From the NCBI GenBank assembly GCA_021769425.1, contig JAETSX010000038.1, forward strand, positions 19,284-83,283: DNA of 64,000 nt. Direction: 5' to 3'. A program made the position numbers and the translations under genes. The notes below the pieces were generated by a model that did not search any database, was not told where the DNA came from, and worked only from the letters and a program-made list of their open reading frames with translations. Shown here piece by piece: positions 43,129 through 53,641 of this stretch. Source of the DNA: Eubacterium sp. (lineage in GTDB: Bacteria > Bacillota > Clostridia > Lachnospirales > Lachnospiraceae). Numbering within the stretch: the stretch's first letter is position 1; each line of letters opens with the position of its first letter.

Positions 43129-44235
43129 TTACTCCTTCGCTTCTTTTTCCTGCTCTCTGGCGCCCTTTTGATAATTCATATTAGAAATTACCATCAGAGC
43201 AATCTTAAACAGCATGGCGTCTTCAAAGGTCCGGATATCCAGGCCCAGAGCTTTCTCAATCCGTTCCAAACGATACACCAGCGTATTTCGGTGTACATAT
43301 AACTGCCTTGCCGTTTCCGAAATATTCAGATTATTCTCAAAGAATTTGTTAATGGTTATTGTAGTCTCTTCATCAAACATCTCCGGTATTTTTTCCCCGA
43401 AAACTTCCTGCAGAAACATCTCGCACAAACTGATGGGAATCTGATAAATTAAACGTCCAATGCCCAGATTTGCATAGGAAATGGTATTGGCTTCCACATA
43501 AAAAATACTGCCAACTTCCAGAGCCATTCTGGCCTCCTGATAAGAACGGGCGATATCCTGCAGCATCTCCACCCGGTTGCCGTAGCCTACCCGCACTTTT
43601 ACCATTGCCTCTGTCTGAAGATTATCCACGATTACCTCTGCCAGATTCGCCAGTCCCTCTTCTGTGGGAATTTCCCTGACATCCTTTACCAGAATCACGG
43701 ATTTCTCATCTACTTCCGTTATGAAATCCACAGTGGAAGAAGAAAAAAGGTTCCTCACCGTTTCCATCACAACTCCGTCTTTCTTGCCGGATACCTCTAT
43801 CACAAACACCACCCGCTGGGCTGTCTCAATATGAAGCTTCTTGGCCTTATTATACATGTCCACTACCAGCATATTTCCCAGAACCACATTCTGCATAAAA
43901 CTGTTCCGGTCAAACTGTTCCCGGAAAGCGCTGACCATGTTGCGGATCTGACATGCGGCCAGACGTCCTATCATATAAGCTTCTTCCCCGCTTGCCCTGG
44001 CGAGCAGAATATATTCCAGTTCATTTTCAATTAGAATCTTAAAAAAATGGCAGCCAGACAACATCTGGCTCTCTGCCATAGAGTCTGCAAAAAAACGGAT
44101 GGCGTCTCCCATTTCCTCTTCAATGGGGTACGTGGACGCCAGCAAATTTCCCTTATCGCTGTAAAGCGCCAGATCAATTCTGGATATCTCTTTGATTTCT
44201 TCCAATGTTACCTGTAACCTATGATTTGATAGCAT
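43129..44235 (-). CDS. CdaR/PucR-type transcriptional regulator
   Basis: A 368-residue protein ending in the PucR-type helix-turn-helix (NNLNISETARQLYVHRNTLVYRLERIEKALGLDI), with an N-terminal sensory region and a central GGDEF-like spacer. Such regulators respond to sugar diacids, purine breakdown products or amino acids. ATG at 44235 follows ACGGAGAATAAAT; a longer reading to 44271 lacks a ribosome site. The gene is followed by the Rrf2 gene and preceded by a terminator for the upstream ABC ATPase. Confidence 0.8.
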   Translation of the reverse strand: MLSNHRLQVTLEEIKEISRIDLALYSDKGNLLASTYPIEEEMGDAIRFFADSMAESQMLSGCHFFKILIENELEYILLARASGEEAYMIGRLAACQIRNMVSAFREQFDRNSFMQNVVLGNMLVVDMYNKAKKLHIETAQRVVFVIEVSGKKDGVVMETVRNLFSSSTVDFITEVDEKSVILVKDVREIPTEEGLANLAEVIVDNLQTEAMVKVRVGYGNRVEMLQDIARSYQEARMALEVGSIFYVEANTISYANLGIGRLIYQIPISLCEMFLQEVFGEKIPEMFDEETTITINKFFENNLNISETARQLYVHRNTLVYRLERIEKALGLDIRTFEDAMLFKIALMVISNMNYQKGAREQEKEAKE

Positions 44236-44254
44236 ATTTATTCTCCGTAATATG

Positions 44255-44287
44255 AAAAACGGAAGCAACACATTCCTGCGTCGCTTC
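44255..44287 (-). terminator. Intrinsic terminator after the MsmK/UgpC-like gene
   Basis: On the minus strand GGAAGCGACGC pairs with GTGTTGCTTCC, followed by GTTTTTC. Confidence 0.75.
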
Positions 44288-44320
44288 CTGACTTTTGTGT
44301 TATGAAATTATATTACCGAA

Positions 44321-45433
44321 TTAGTGGGTAATTGTCAATTCGGTTTCTTTATCAAATACATGCATTGCATTAATGTCCATAGCCAACTTGATGGAATCGC
44401 CGAGACGAGCCGGTGTGCTGGAGGATACCTTTGCAGTCATGCTGGTTCCATTGATGGTATAATACAGCAATACTTCGGAGCCAAGCAATTCATATCCGGT
44501 AACTTTGGTGTTGAATACGCTGTCCTTATGCGCTTCAAGAGCTGCCGGAGCGTCATCCACATCTTCCGGACGGATACCGATTACAACCGTTTTGCCGTTA
44601 TAATGTCCGTCAATCAGTTTCTTTGCTTTTTCAGGAGGCAGTACAATGCTGTTCTCTCCAACTTTCAGAGACACTTTGTCGCCTTCGATCTTGCAGACTG
44701 CATCCAGGAAGTTCATCTGAGGAGATCCGATAAATCCTGCTACAAATAAGTTGTTAGGCTCATTGTATAATTTCTGAGGAGAATCTACCTGCATGATGAT
44801 TCCGTCTTTCAATACAACAATTCTGGTTCCCAGCGTCATAGCCTCTGTCTGGTCATGTGTTACATAGATGATGGTTGCGCCAAGTCTCTGATGCAGAGAA
44901 GCAATCTCAGCACGCATCTGTACACGAAGTTTTGCATCCAGGTTGGATAACGGTTCGTCCATCAGGAATACCTTCGGCTCACGAACAATTGCACGTCCCA
45001 TAGCAACACGCTGTCTCTGTCCACCGGACAAAGCCTTGGGCTTACGGTCTAATAATTTCTCCAGGTCAAGGATTCTTGCAGCTTCTTCCACTTTCTGCTT
45101 GATTTCTTCCTTGGGCACTTTTCTTAATTTCAGACCAAACGCCATATTGTCAAATACGGTCATATGAGGGTACAGAGCATAGTTCTGGAATACCATTGCA
45201 ATGTCTCTGTCCTTCGGCTCTACATCGTTCACTACTCTTCCGTCGATGGAGAGTTCACCGGAGGAAATCTCTTCCAAACCAGCTACCATACGGAGTGTTG
45301 TAGATTTACCGCATCCTGACGGTCCTACGAAAATAATAAATTCTTTGTCTTCAATCTCAAGGTTAAAATCTTTTACAGCTTCAAATCCGTTGGGATACTT
45401 CTTACAAATGTTCTTTAATGATAAACTTGCCAT
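44321..45433 (-). CDS. Sugar ABC transporter ATPase, MsmK/UgpC type
   Basis: A 370-residue ATPase with Walker A GPSGCGKST, signature LSGGQRQRVAMGRAIV, Walker B KVFLMDEPLSNLDA and a C-terminal TOBE/OB domain (KTVVIGIRPEDVDDAP onward), the CUT1-family layout. In Firmicutes one such ATPase often serves several sugar importers encoded elsewhere, which fits its position here without permeases. RBS AGGAGGAAATAAGAAA precedes ATG. Confidence 0.9.
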   Translation of the reverse strand: MASLSLKNICKKYPNGFEAVKDFNLEIEDKEFIIFVGPSGCGKSTTLRMVAGLEEISSGELSIDGRVVNDVEPKDRDIAMVFQNYALYPHMTVFDNMAFGLKLRKVPKEEIKQKVEEAARILDLEKLLDRKPKALSGGQRQRVAMGRAIVREPKVFLMDEPLSNLDAKLRVQMRAEIASLHQRLGATIIYVTHDQTEAMTLGTRIVVLKDGIIMQVDSPQKLYNEPNNLFVAGFIGSPQMNFLDAVCKIEGDKVSLKVGENSIVLPPEKAKKLIDGHYNGKTVVIGIRPEDVDDAPAALEAHKDSVFNTKVTGYELLGSEVLLYYTINGTSMTAKVSSSTPARLGDSIKLAMDINAMHVFDKETELTITH

Positions 45434-45530
45434 TTTCTTATTTCCTCCTGTATTATGTTCTGTCTGAGCAGAATTCTTTATATCAAGTATACTACCAGAC
45501 TTCCATAGAAAATGCCATGCCCCAACTATA

Positions 45531-45579
45531 CAAAAAGAACTGCCCTTTCTTGTCAGTTCTGACAGAAAAGAGCAGTTCT
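45531..45579 (-). terminator. Intrinsic terminator after the dUTPase gene
   Basis: On the minus strand the hairpin has arms AGAACTGC/GCAGTTCT with inner GTCAG/CTGAC and ends in a T-run (TTCTTTTTG). It lies about 60 nt beyond the stop at 45642. Confidence 0.8.
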
Positions 45580-45641
45580 ATTGTATCTCTTCGTCACATT
45601 AACGAAATAATTGAAACATTTTATACAACTTGACGAATTCA

Positions 45642-46076
45642 TTACTTTACTCCGGTAACGCCGAATCCTCCCCTGTTCTGATTGCCCAGGGACTCCACTT
45701 CTTCAAACACAATGGCCGGCTGATTCTCCATAATCCGAAACTGACAGATTCTGTCCCCCTTATGAATGACAGTATCCCTGGTTGCATATGCCGGCATCCG
45801 CCACATATCTTCATCGCCGCAGTAACTTCCGTCAATAACGCCGCAGCTGTTGGTCTGCAGAATTCCGAAATTCTTAAATGTGGAACTTCTGGGCGCCACA
45901 TGAGCTTCATATCCAGCCGGAAGCTCCATGGCAACTCCCAGAGGAATCAGTTTAAATTCTCCCTTTTTCAGTTCTACCGTCTCACTTGCCCGCAGGTCAA
46001 TCCAGTCTGACTTCCCGTCTATGTATGTAAGCTTATCCATTTCAGAGTCAAAATATTTAATCTTAATGGTTTCCAT
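45642..46076 (-). CDS. dut: dUTP diphosphatase
   Basis: A 144-residue trimeric-type dUTPase with motifs in order: [28 protein letters not shown] followed by [18 protein letters not shown] and the C-terminal arm RGGFGVTG. It hydrolyses dUTP to dUMP and keeps uracil out of DNA. Its ATG overlaps the stop of the transglycosylase gene by one base, so both are in an operon with the S1-domain gene. Length is normal for the family. Confidence 0.9.
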   Translation of the reverse strand: METIKIKYFDSEMDKLTYIDGKSDWIDLRASETVELKKGEFKLIPLGVAMELPAGYEAHVAPRSSTFKNFGILQTNSCGVIDGSYCGDEDMWRMPAYATRDTVIHKGDRICQFRIMENQPAIVFEEVESLGNQNRGGFGVTGVK

Positions 46077-46864
46077 TATATTTTGCCTCCCAGAAGGCTG
46101 ATTGCGGAAGGACTGAACTTCAGATCCTGATAAGCCCGGTAAGAATCTGACTGTTCCTCCTGCTGTTTGCGTTCCTCTTCTTCCTTTTCCTGCTGCGCCT
46201 CCTGAATCTTTGTATACAAGTCAATGAATCTGAGATAATCCTCATAGGAAAAAAGCTGTTCCAAAATACTTTCATAATAACTCTCTTCCGCTTCCTCCAC
46301 AGTGGCAGCCGTAAGATTTCCGCCGCTTGACGATCCCGCATTGCCGGCGCTGCCGCCCACTGCATAAGAAGCATTCGGAGCCGCCACGCCTTCGTTCATA
46401 TACTGGGTCACTTTCACCACATAATTCTGCGTCTCTTTAAAAGGCGGAATCCCGCCATATTTTGCCACATTATTGCTTCCTGCGTTATAAGCGGCCAGCG
46501 CAAGACTGATATCGCCGTCATATTTCTGGAGCATCTGACTGATATACTTGGCGCCGCCCATAATGTTCTGATATGGATCATAGGAATCCGTAACGCCTAA
46601 TTCCCTTGCAGTAGCCGGCATCAGCTGCATAATGCCCTGGGCTCCGGCCTTGGAGGTCGCATCCGGCCGAAAGTCAGATTCTGCTTTGGCGATAGCCTTA
46701 ATCAGATTCTTTGGAACATTGTAAGCCTGGGCCGCCTGTTCAAATATTTCATCCAGGGAAGCTGTCGTCTGCAAATAAGAAGAAAAATCTCCTCCCTGCC
46801 CTGTCACGGAAGCGGCTGCCTGCATATTTGCGGCGTCCGCATTCTGAATTCTGTTTACTATCAT
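46076..46864 (-). CDS. Lytic transglycosylase (SLT domain)
   Basis: A 262-residue protein. An SLT domain spans about residues 35-150: catalytic glutamate in [12 protein letters not shown], then [20 protein letters not shown] and [18 protein letters not shown]. The C-terminal part is a glutamine- and glutamate-rich coil. No classical signal peptide is visible at the N-terminus ([19 protein letters not shown]), a feature shared with transglycosylases exported with flagellar parts or acting from a prophage. It cleaves peptidoglycan glycan strands. Confidence 0.86.
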   Translation of the reverse strand: MIVNRIQNADAANMQAAASVTGQGGDFSSYLQTTASLDEIFEQAAQAYNVPKNLIKAIAKAESDFRPDATSKAGAQGIMQLMPATARELGVTDSYDPYQNIMGGAKYISQMLQKYDGDISLALAAYNAGSNNVAKYGGIPPFKETQNYVVKVTQYMNEGVAAPNASYAVGGSAGNAGSSSGGNLTAATVEEAEESYYESILEQLFSYEDYLRFIDLYTKIQEAQQEKEEEERKQQEEQSDSYRAYQDLKFSPSAISLLGGKI

Positions 46865-46886
46865 TGGCTGTGACTCCCTTCTGTTT

Positions 46887-47789
46887 TTATAATTTAATCT
46901 TGGAAAGCAGATCGCCTAAGTTCGTAGAAGCGCTCTCATGAGACACATATTCCTCTACCTCTTCCGGTTTATCCACATCCACCATCTCTTCTTCCAAAGC
47001 CTTCATGCTGAGGCTTACTTTATTATCATTGGTATTCAAAACCTTCACCTTCACCTGCTGCCCCACGCTCAGCGCTTCAGAAGGCTTGCCGATCCGTTTC
47101 TGGGAAATCTGTGAAATATGGACCAGTCCGCTGATGCCGTCTCCCAGATCCACAAAAGCTCCGTAAGGCATCAAAGATTCCACCACGCCTTCCATCACGG
47201 TTCCCGGAACCATTCTGGCAATCTTGCGGTTGTGTTCCTCCTGCTGCTGTTCCTTCAAAATTACTTTGGCGGACAGCACCAGCTTCTTCTTGGATTCATC
47301 TACCGTAATTACCCTTACCTTCACTTCTCTTCCAAGCCATTCCTCTGTGGCTTCCACATAGGAAAGATCCAGCTGGGATGCGGGGATAAATCCGCGGATT
47401 CCTTCTACATACGCTACAACGCCGCTGGGCACAATGCCTGCCACTTTCACAGACAATTCCGTGCCTTCCTCCAGACAGGCATGCAGCTTCTCCCAGGCAA
47501 GAATATCATTCGCTTCTTTCTTAGACAACTGGATATTCCCCTCCCCGTCATCGGTTCTTACCACCGTGGCTTCTATAACATCCCCCGGATGCACTTCTTC
47601 CATGACCTGGAAGTTGGGGTCATTGCTCAGATCCTCCACCTTGATAATTCCCTGGGCATAATATTTTAAATCGAGGGTTACCTCTTCCTCGCTTACTCCA
47701 ATCACGGTTCCGGAAATGATGTCTCCTTCATTAATTCTGCGAAAAGACGCTTCCAGTTCTTCTTTGTAATCTTCCATTGATTCTGCCAT
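46887..47789 (-). CDS. S1 RNA-binding domain protein (RpsA-like)
   Basis: A 300-residue protein with three S1 OB-folds: INEGDIISGTVIGVSEEEVT, EEGTELSVKVAGIVPSGVVA and VPGTVMEGVVESLMPYGAFV, followed by an acidic tail. Firmicute RpsA homologues have three or four S1 repeats and bind mRNA. The start at 47789 is chosen because GAAGGAGAGTTGAAG precedes it; an earlier ATG at 47813 lacks one. It heads a short operon with the transglycosylase and dut. Confidence 0.87.
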   Translation of the reverse strand: MAESMEDYKEELEASFRRINEGDIISGTVIGVSEEEVTLDLKYYAQGIIKVEDLSNDPNFQVMEEVHPGDVIEATVVRTDDGEGNIQLSKKEANDILAWEKLHACLEEGTELSVKVAGIVPSGVVAYVEGIRGFIPASQLDLSYVEATEEWLGREVKVRVITVDESKKKLVLSAKVILKEQQQEEHNRKIARMVPGTVMEGVVESLMPYGAFVDLGDGISGLVHISQISQKRIGKPSEALSVGQQVKVKVLNTNDNKVSLSMKALEEEMVDVDKPEEVEEYVSHESASTNLGDLLSKIKL

Positions 47790-47903
47790 CTTCAACTCTC
47801 CTTCTCTCTCCATAATTTGCCTGTACTACATAATTATATATATTCTAACAGAAAAAACAGAAAAATACCAGAAAAATATTCTCTTTATTTCCCCGTAAAT
47901 AAA

Positions 47904-47912
47904 TGGTATAAT
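47904..47912 (+). promoter_or_regulatory. Extended -10 promoter for the glycosyltransferase gene
   Basis: TGGTATAAT at 47904-47912 is an extended -10 with no clear -35. About 100 nt of leader follow before the start at 48012. Confidence 0.5.
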
Positions 47913-48011
47913 AGGAACGCTTGTGAACTACAGCATTATTACTCTTTACCGCACGAAAGACAAACACATACGCTCCCCCGCATATGTCTATGTCGGTTTC
48001 AGGAGGTATTT

Positions 48012-48716
48012 ATGGATACACTTTTCATTATTATGCCTGCATACAATGAGGAAGAAAATATACATAACGTCATCGCCCAATGGCATCCGATTGCAGAAAA
48101 GATCAGCCCGGACAGCCGCTTGGTGGTGATCGATGACGGAAGCCGGGACCGCACTCTTAAAATTGCACAGGATTTGAAAAAAACATACCCTCAGCTCATT
48201 GTCCTCACCAAGGAAAATCAGGGACACGGCCCGTCGGTTCTGTACGGATACCGATATGCCCTCTCAAAAGGCGCCGACTATGTCTTCCAGACCGATTCCG
48301 ACGGACAGACTCTGCCCTCAGAATTTCCCGTATTCTGGAAAAACCGCAGAAAATGCGGACTGCTCATCGGCTGCCGCGTCAAACGTCAGGACGGGCTATC
48401 CCGAATATTCGTCACATGGGTTTTGCAACTGGTTCTGCTTATTATATTCAGAATCCCCATAAGAGACGCCAATACTCCGTATCGCCTGATGCGGTGCAAA
48501 GAGCTGAGAAAAGTCTTATCCAAAGTGCCTAAGAATTTCTTTCTGTCTAATGTATTAATTACCGTAATTTATACGAAACAGAACCTGGGCGTACATTATT
48601 ATCCCATTACTTTTCTGGAACGTCAAAATGGAAGCAATTCCATTAATATGAAAAAAATACTGCTGATCGGCTTGAGGGCATTCTGTCAGTTCTGGCGTCT
48701 CCGAAACACGCTGTAG
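48012..48716 (+). CDS. Family 2 glycosyltransferase (dolichyl-phosphate mannosyltransferase-like)
   Basis: A 234-residue GT-A enzyme: IIMPAYNEEENIHNVI, VVIDDGSRDRTLKI and the DSDGQTLPSEF metal-site region. A hydrophobic segment (VLQLVLLIIFRIPIRDANTPY) suggests membrane association like polyprenyl-phosphate glycosyltransferases. The start follows AGGAGGTATTT at 48012; the frame runs upstream without a site. It transfers a sugar to a lipid carrier for a surface polymer. It is followed by a DUF2298 membrane protein in the same direction. Confidence 0.85.
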   Translation: MDTLFIIMPAYNEEENIHNVIAQWHPIAEKISPDSRLVVIDDGSRDRTLKIAQDLKKTYPQLIVLTKENQGHGPSVLYGYRYALSKGADYVFQTDSDGQTLPSEFPVFWKNRRKCGLLIGCRVKRQDGLSRIFVTWVLQLVLLIIFRIPIRDANTPYRLMRCKELRKVLSKVPKNFFLSNVLITVIYTKQNLGVHYYPITFLERQNGSNSINMKKILLIGLRAFCQFWRLRNTL

Positions 48717-48813
48717 CGCTAGCCCGGGCTTTTGATATTTGGATACATAGATTGTCCGCTCCAACGCCCAAAGATTCCGAACAAAAATCTCACCCCAGAA
48801 GGGAGCTGTCAAA

Positions 48814-50982
48814 ATGAAAACATACCTGAAAATCCTTATTGCCGCCATGCTGTCTGGACTGACATTTTTTTTGCTGCAGGAAGACAGCGGCCCTTTCTTC
48901 CTTTGGTGGCTGATGGTTATGATTCTGGGCTGCTCTTTTATGCCCATAACCAGCATTTTATTTCCCGGCTTTCAGGACAAAGGATGGATGTTTTCCAAAG
49001 TAATTGCCATTGCTGTTTCCGGATATGTCACCTGGCTGCTTGTCACATTAAAGATCCTGAAATTCACCTCCGCAGCCTGCCTTTTTGTTACCCTTGCATG
49101 CATTTCCGTAAACTTGGGAATCGCAGCCCTGCAGCGGCAAAAAGGTTCTGTTCCTTTTTCGGCAGCGGCAAAAAAACTGATTGTTCGGGAGGAACTCATT
49201 CTGTTTCTGGCTTTTCTGCTGTGGACTTACATTGTAGGATTCCGGCCCCAGGCATTTGGAGAGGAAAAATTCATGGATTTCGGATTTATGGCTGCCATGA
49301 TGCGAAGCCCCTCTCTTCCGGCCGCCGATCTCTGGTACAGCCAGTCTCCCATCAATTATTATTACGGCGGACAGTATTATGCAGTCTTTCTCACCAAACT
49401 CACTGGAACCCAAATCGCCGTAACCTACAACCTGATGCGCACTCTGATTGCCGCTATGGCGTTTATTCTGCCTTTTTCCCTGATTCAGCAAGTTTCTTCT
49501 GACTATTTTAAAAATACCGGAAATACGCTAAGCCAAAAACTTCACAAATTGCTGCCCTGCTGTGCCGGGCTGCTGGCAGGAGCTGCCGTATCCCTGGCCG
49601 GAAACATGCATTACGTCATTTACGCAAAGATACTGCCCCTGTTTCGGGAAACGAATTACTGGTTTCCCAATTCCACCAGATTTATTGGACATGATCCGGA
49701 AACCCTGGATCAGACCATCCACGAATTCCCCGCTTACTCCTTTATACAGGGGGATTTACATGCTCATGTGGTCAACATTTATTTTGTACTGACTGTTGTG
49801 GGACTTCTGTATGCATGGATCAAAAACGAAAACAAAGAAAAAAAGAAGACGCTTCTCCAACTGCCGCTGCTGATGTGCGGCCTGTTTCTTGGAATTTTCC
49901 AATGGAGCAATGCATGGGATTTTGCCATTTACTACGTGGTAATCTGCGGCGTCTGCCTGTTCGGCAATCTGAAATGGTTCCAAAACTGGAAACAGGGCAT
50001 TCTTATCAGCGCAGGGCAATGGGTGGAACTGCTTGTTTTGAGTCTTCTGGCCTCCCTGCCTTTTACACTGCACTTTGACAGCGGCATGGCTCAGGGCATC
50101 CGGCTGGCGCAAAACCATTCTGCCCTGTATCAGCTCTGCATTCTCTGGGCATTTCCGGTTCTCGCTGTCCTTTTTTACCTGACTGCGCTGATTCTGGAAC
50201 GGAGAACATGCAGGCCTCTCCGATGGCTTTCGGACACTGATACTGCGGATATTTTTATCGCTGTTTTATGTCTGTGCGCTTTCGGGCTGATACTGATGCC
50301 GGAACTGGTCTATCTGCAGGACATTTATGAGAAAACTGCGGCGCGGTCCAACACCATGTTTAAGCTGACCTATCAGGCTTTTATTCTGCTGGGCCTTTGT
50401 ATGGGATTTATTTTCATCCGATTTCTGTCAGATAATTCCCGCAGATGGATACAAATCATCGGCGGCATAGGAACAATCTGTCTGCTTCTGACTACCGGCT
50501 ACACTCCTACCGCCATCCATCAGTGGCAAGGCAATATCTTTCACAAAGACGGATATCTGGGACTGGACGCCACAGCTTTTCTGGAAACCAGTTACCCCGA
50601 AGACGCCCCCGCTATCCGGTGGCTGCAGGAAAACATCAAAGGTTCCCCGGTGACGCTGGAGGCAAACGGCAACAGCTACAGCAGCTATTGCCGGGTATCC
50701 GCCATGACCGGCCTTCCCACTGTTCTAGGCTGGTACACCCACGAACATCTCTGGCGGAATGATACAGACGACTTAAATGAAAGAAGCAGGCAAATTGAAC
50801 TCATCTACACCTCCCGAGACGAAAATCAGGTGCGCAGCCTTCTGAGCCGATACCAGGTATCCTACCTCTTCATCGGCCAGATGGAACGTGAAAAATATAA
50901 GACATTAAACGAACCTCTGCTGCGCAGCCTGGGGGAAATCGTATATGATGATAAAACAGTAATAATCAGGCTTTTACCGTAA
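48814..50982 (+). CDS. Polytopic membrane protein of the DUF2298 (Chlor_Arch_YYY) family
   Basis: A 722-residue protein with about 14 hydrophobic spans and the family hallmark YYYGGQYYAVFLTKL near residue 190, plus a conserved DLHAHVVN. The family is distantly related in fold to GT-C glycosyltransferases. It may modify a cell-surface polymer made with the preceding family 2 glycosyltransferase. The C-terminal ~150 residues form an extracytoplasmic domain (DAPAIRWLQENIKGSPVTLE). RBS AGAAGGGAGCTGTCAAA precedes ATG. The 3' end is followed at once by tandem repeats. Confidence 0.82.
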   Translation: MKTYLKILIAAMLSGLTFFLLQEDSGPFFLWWLMVMILGCSFMPITSILFPGFQDKGWMFSKVIAIAVSGYVTWLLVTLKILKFTSAACLFVTLACISVNLGIAALQRQKGSVPFSAAAKKLIVREELILFLAFLLWTYIVGFRPQAFGEEKFMDFGFMAAMMRSPSLPAADLWYSQSPINYYYGGQYYAVFLTKLTGTQIAVTYNLMRTLIAAMAFILPFSLIQQVSSDYFKNTGNTLSQKLHKLLPCCAGLLAGAAVSLAGNMHYVIYAKILPLFRETNYWFPNSTRFIGHDPETLDQTIHEFPAYSFIQGDLHAHVVNIYFVLTVVGLLYAWIKNENKEKKKTLLQLPLLMCGLFLGIFQWSNAWDFAIYYVVICGVCLFGNLKWFQNWKQGILISAGQWVELLVLSLLASLPFTLHFDSGMAQGIRLAQNHSALYQLCILWAFPVLAVLFYLTALILERRTCRPLRWLSDTDTADIFIAVLCLCAFGLILMPELVYLQDIYEKTAARSNTMFKLTYQAFILLGLCMGFIFIRFLSDNSRRWIQIIGGIGTICLLLTTGYTPTAIHQWQGNIFHKDGYLGLDATAFLETSYPEDAPAIRWLQENIKGSPVTLEANGNSYSSYCRVSAMTGLPTVLGWYTHEHLWRNDTDDLNERSRQIELIYTSRDENQVRSLLSRYQVSYLFIGQMEREKYKTLNEPLLRSLGEIVYDDKTVIIRLLP

Positions 50983-51101
50983 ACTCCCATCATGCTTAGC
51001 CTGTCGTGCGACGGGCCGCATGGCCATCCATGCTGTGAAAGTCGAAGACTTTCAGAGTAAACTCCCATCATGCTCAGCCTGTCGTGCGACGGGCCGCATG
51101 G
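50980..51101. repeat. Two 44-bp direct repeats (period 78) beginning at the DUF2298 stop codon
   Basis: 50980-51023 and 51058-51101 differ at about one base (CTTAGC versus CTCAGC), and the first starts with the TAA stop itself. The spacer contains a perfect GAAAGTC/GACTTTC hairpin. The convergent chemoreceptor ends at 51164. Confidence 0.93.
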
Positions 51102-51163
51102 CATTTATCCGCTGAAGGCCCTGTTGGGACAGGGATAGACAAACTTCACAGGTACCGGTGGAT

Positions 51164-53038
51164 TTACTCCACCATATCCATTAGTTTTCCTGTAATGTCC
51201 GCCATATGGGAGGATACTTGTTTTGTATTCTGGGATATCTGCACATTCTCTTCCACTACGCTGGAAATTCTCCCAATCTGGCTGACCGCATGGGCTACCG
51301 TATCCACATTCTGGCGCACCATCGCTGTAATCTTGTCCACATCCCGATTGGCTCTCTCAATATCCTCTACCACAGTTCCAAAGGCCTCTACCGTCTGTTC
51401 TGTAATTTCTCTGCCACTTTCCACAGCCAGAATAGAATTGGTAATCAGTTCGTTGGTCTCTCTGGCTGCCTGCGCGCTTCTGGCAGCAAGTTCCCCCACT
51501 TGGGTTGCCACAACTGCGAATCCTTTTCCCAGCTCCCCGGCCCTGGCCGCCTCAATAGAGGCATTCAAAGAAAGCATATTGGTCTGGTGGGCAATGGAAT
51601 TGATTTCATCTATAATCTTCTCAATGGCCATGGACATTTCGCTGATCTTTTCCATGGAATCCTCAAGCTGCTCCATTCTTGACTGGGTCTGTACGATTTT
51701 TTCCGCAGTATTCCCATTTTCCGCTGTTACATTCACTGAAGCCTCCACGCTGCGGTTCAGCTCCTGCATCAGCCCGTCCATAATTTCCTTTAAGTCCTCT
51801 ACTGCCTTTTCCTGTTCCCCTGTGCCATTGTAAATACTGTCTGCATGTTCTAACGTCTCTCCGGACACCTGATTCAAATCCATACAGGCATTTTTTACAT
51901 TTCGGATCAATGCCTGATTATTTTCCACATCTTCCTTCTGCCGGTATAAAAGCTTCTCATTTTCCTCCATATTCTGACAAATACTTTCCACCATCTTATT
52001 CACACTGTCAGAAAGCATTGCAAATTCAGGATTTTCCCGCTCATTGACTGTAATTCCAAAATTTCCTCCGGCGATTTCTTTCAGGGAACCGGTGATGCGG
52101 TGGATTCCCTGTACAATTTTCTGATCTACCAGGCGATTAATCATCAGCAGCAGCGCCCCGAAAATGATCAGCATGCTGAGCGACACTACCAGAGTCTGAT
52201 TCTTACGTTCCTTATAATATTCCGCTGCCGGCATAAAGGTCCCAATCACCTGGCCATTATACTCTTCTGCCCTATAATAGCCTTTCACGCCGTCAATAAC
52301 AGCTTTTCCCTGTCCTGTAAACGGTTCCGTAAATCCAATCTCTGTCGCAGAAGCGCCGATCCGTTCGGAATTCTGATGTGCCAGCATTGTTCCTTCTTCC
52401 GGATCAATGGCATAAACATATCCTTTTTCCCCGAATTCAATATCCCTTAAAACTACGCTCAATTCCGTCCCTGCAAGCGTATTTTCCAGGACTTCCGGAC
52501 GCACTCCTACCTGAACAAGACCCTTATCATCTTTCCTTGCCACGCCGATATACTGCATCACAATCCCCTCCGCTACATTTACCTGCGGCTCCTGGGCAAT
52601 TTCAATAGAAGGATCATCCACAATCACCATAAAAGCATTGGACTGTTCACCGCTTTTCATATCAAAACCGATGTATTCCTGAATCGAACTGCTGGTAATA
52701 ATTCCATTCTCATCAATAATATGCAGTTCATTCACCTGCAGCCTGTCCTTAATTTCATTCAATTTCTCTATATTTCCGGAAATGGAGCTATCCATCACAA
52801 GCATGTCTGCAAACGCCCTGGTTTTCGCCAGATTATCCGCACTGAGATTTTCTGTCAGCTTTGCAATATTCTCCTCGTTAGCCGCTAATTTCTCTTTAAC
52901 CTCTTCCAGTTTATCCTGGCTGGCAGATACATTATTTCTCTGATTCACAACTGTCTGCAGAACGAAAATAGCTGTAATTGTAAAAATCAGCGCTGCCAGC
53001 ATATAAATGCAGAGACGCCTGGTAAAAATTTTCTTCAT
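51164..53038 (-). CDS. Methyl-accepting chemotaxis protein with double Cache sensor domain
   Basis: A 624-residue chemoreceptor: N-terminal span ([19 protein letters not shown]), an extracytoplasmic dCache-like region ([59 protein letters not shown]), a second span, HAMP, and the signalling tip ([20 protein letters not shown]). dCache domains bind amino acids, amines and organic acids. It stands as a single gene. Confidence 0.9.
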   Translation of the reverse strand: MKKIFTRRLCIYMLAALIFTITAIFVLQTVVNQRNNVSASQDKLEEVKEKLAANEENIAKLTENLSADNLAKTRAFADMLVMDSSISGNIEKLNEIKDRLQVNELHIIDENGIITSSSIQEYIGFDMKSGEQSNAFMVIVDDPSIEIAQEPQVNVAEGIVMQYIGVARKDDKGLVQVGVRPEVLENTLAGTELSVVLRDIEFGEKGYVYAIDPEEGTMLAHQNSERIGASATEIGFTEPFTGQGKAVIDGVKGYYRAEEYNGQVIGTFMPAAEYYKERKNQTLVVSLSMLIIFGALLLMINRLVDQKIVQGIHRITGSLKEIAGGNFGITVNERENPEFAMLSDSVNKMVESICQNMEENEKLLYRQKEDVENNQALIRNVKNACMDLNQVSGETLEHADSIYNGTGEQEKAVEDLKEIMDGLMQELNRSVEASVNVTAENGNTAEKIVQTQSRMEQLEDSMEKISEMSMAIEKIIDEINSIAHQTNMLSLNASIEAARAGELGKGFAVVATQVGELAARSAQAARETNELITNSILAVESGREITEQTVEAFGTVVEDIERANRDVDKITAMVRQNVDTVAHAVSQIGRISSVVEENVQISQNTKQVSSHMADITGKLMDMVE

Positions 53039-53225
53039 AAGTCCGCTTTCCTTTCCTGTAAAATTATGTCAATTTCATAATAGCGAAAAAGAAAGATTTT
53101 TTCAAGGTTTTTATTGTTTTTCCCCTAATAAAATCCCCGGACCGATTTTATCAAGAATCTCCCGTTTTACTTTGGTTTTCCCGCGAAGCAGAAATCTTTG
53201 GAAATCATCGTCATTTTTTAGAACT

Positions 53226-53429
53226 TCAAATCGCGCTGTGATCCGGCGCTTTCTGACCGGCCAGTAACCGCATGAAATTGATTTGCTTTAAAATCGAACG
53301 ACGCCTCTCCAATTCCTTTGCAATCCCTTTCACAATCTGGTTAAATCCATTCTCTTCCATGAAAGACTTCATATAATTGTAAACTTTATCGGTATAATCC
53401 ATAACGCCGACTTCTTCCTTTTTAGACAT
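53226..53429 (-). CDS. Hypothetical 67-residue protein
   Basis: A short hydrophilic protein (MSKKEEVGVMDYTDKVY; later GIAKELERRRSILKQINFM). The start at 53429 is chosen because the longer frame (to 53483) runs through the tRNA-Thr terminator. The upstream site (CGGAAGACACT) is weak. No family recognised; it is probably expressed alone. Confidence 0.5.
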   Translation of the reverse strand: MSKKEEVGVMDYTDKVYNYMKSFMEENGFNQIVKGIAKELERRRSILKQINFMRLLAGQKAPDHSAI

Positions 53430-53462
53430 AGTGTCTTCCGATTTCTTTTTGACTTTTAACAT

Positions 53463-53490
53463 AAAAAAACCTTGATTTCTCAAGGTTTCT
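53463..53490 (-). terminator. Terminator of tRNA-Thr
   Basis: On the minus strand AACCTTGA-GAAA-TCAAGGTT followed by TTTTTT, directly after the tRNA. Confidence 0.9.
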
Positions 53491-53493
53491 TAA

Positions 53494-53566
53494 AGCTGCT
53501 GACGGGAATCGGACCCGTGACCTCCGCACTACCAATGCGACGCTCTACCGACTGAGCCACAGCAGC
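53494..53566 (-). tRNA. tRNA-Thr (anticodon GGT)
   Basis: The minus strand folds as a cloverleaf: acceptor GCTGCTG/CAGCAGC, D arm GCTCAGTCGGTAGAGC, anticodon loop TTGGTAG with GGT, T arm with GGTCCGATTCC. CCA is not encoded. An intrinsic terminator follows. Confidence 0.95.
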
Positions 53567-53641
53567 AACTCTATTCTTATCGGTTGCTTTCCCAACCGAC
53601 TTGTCTAATATACTATATTCTTTCCAGCTTGTCAATATTTT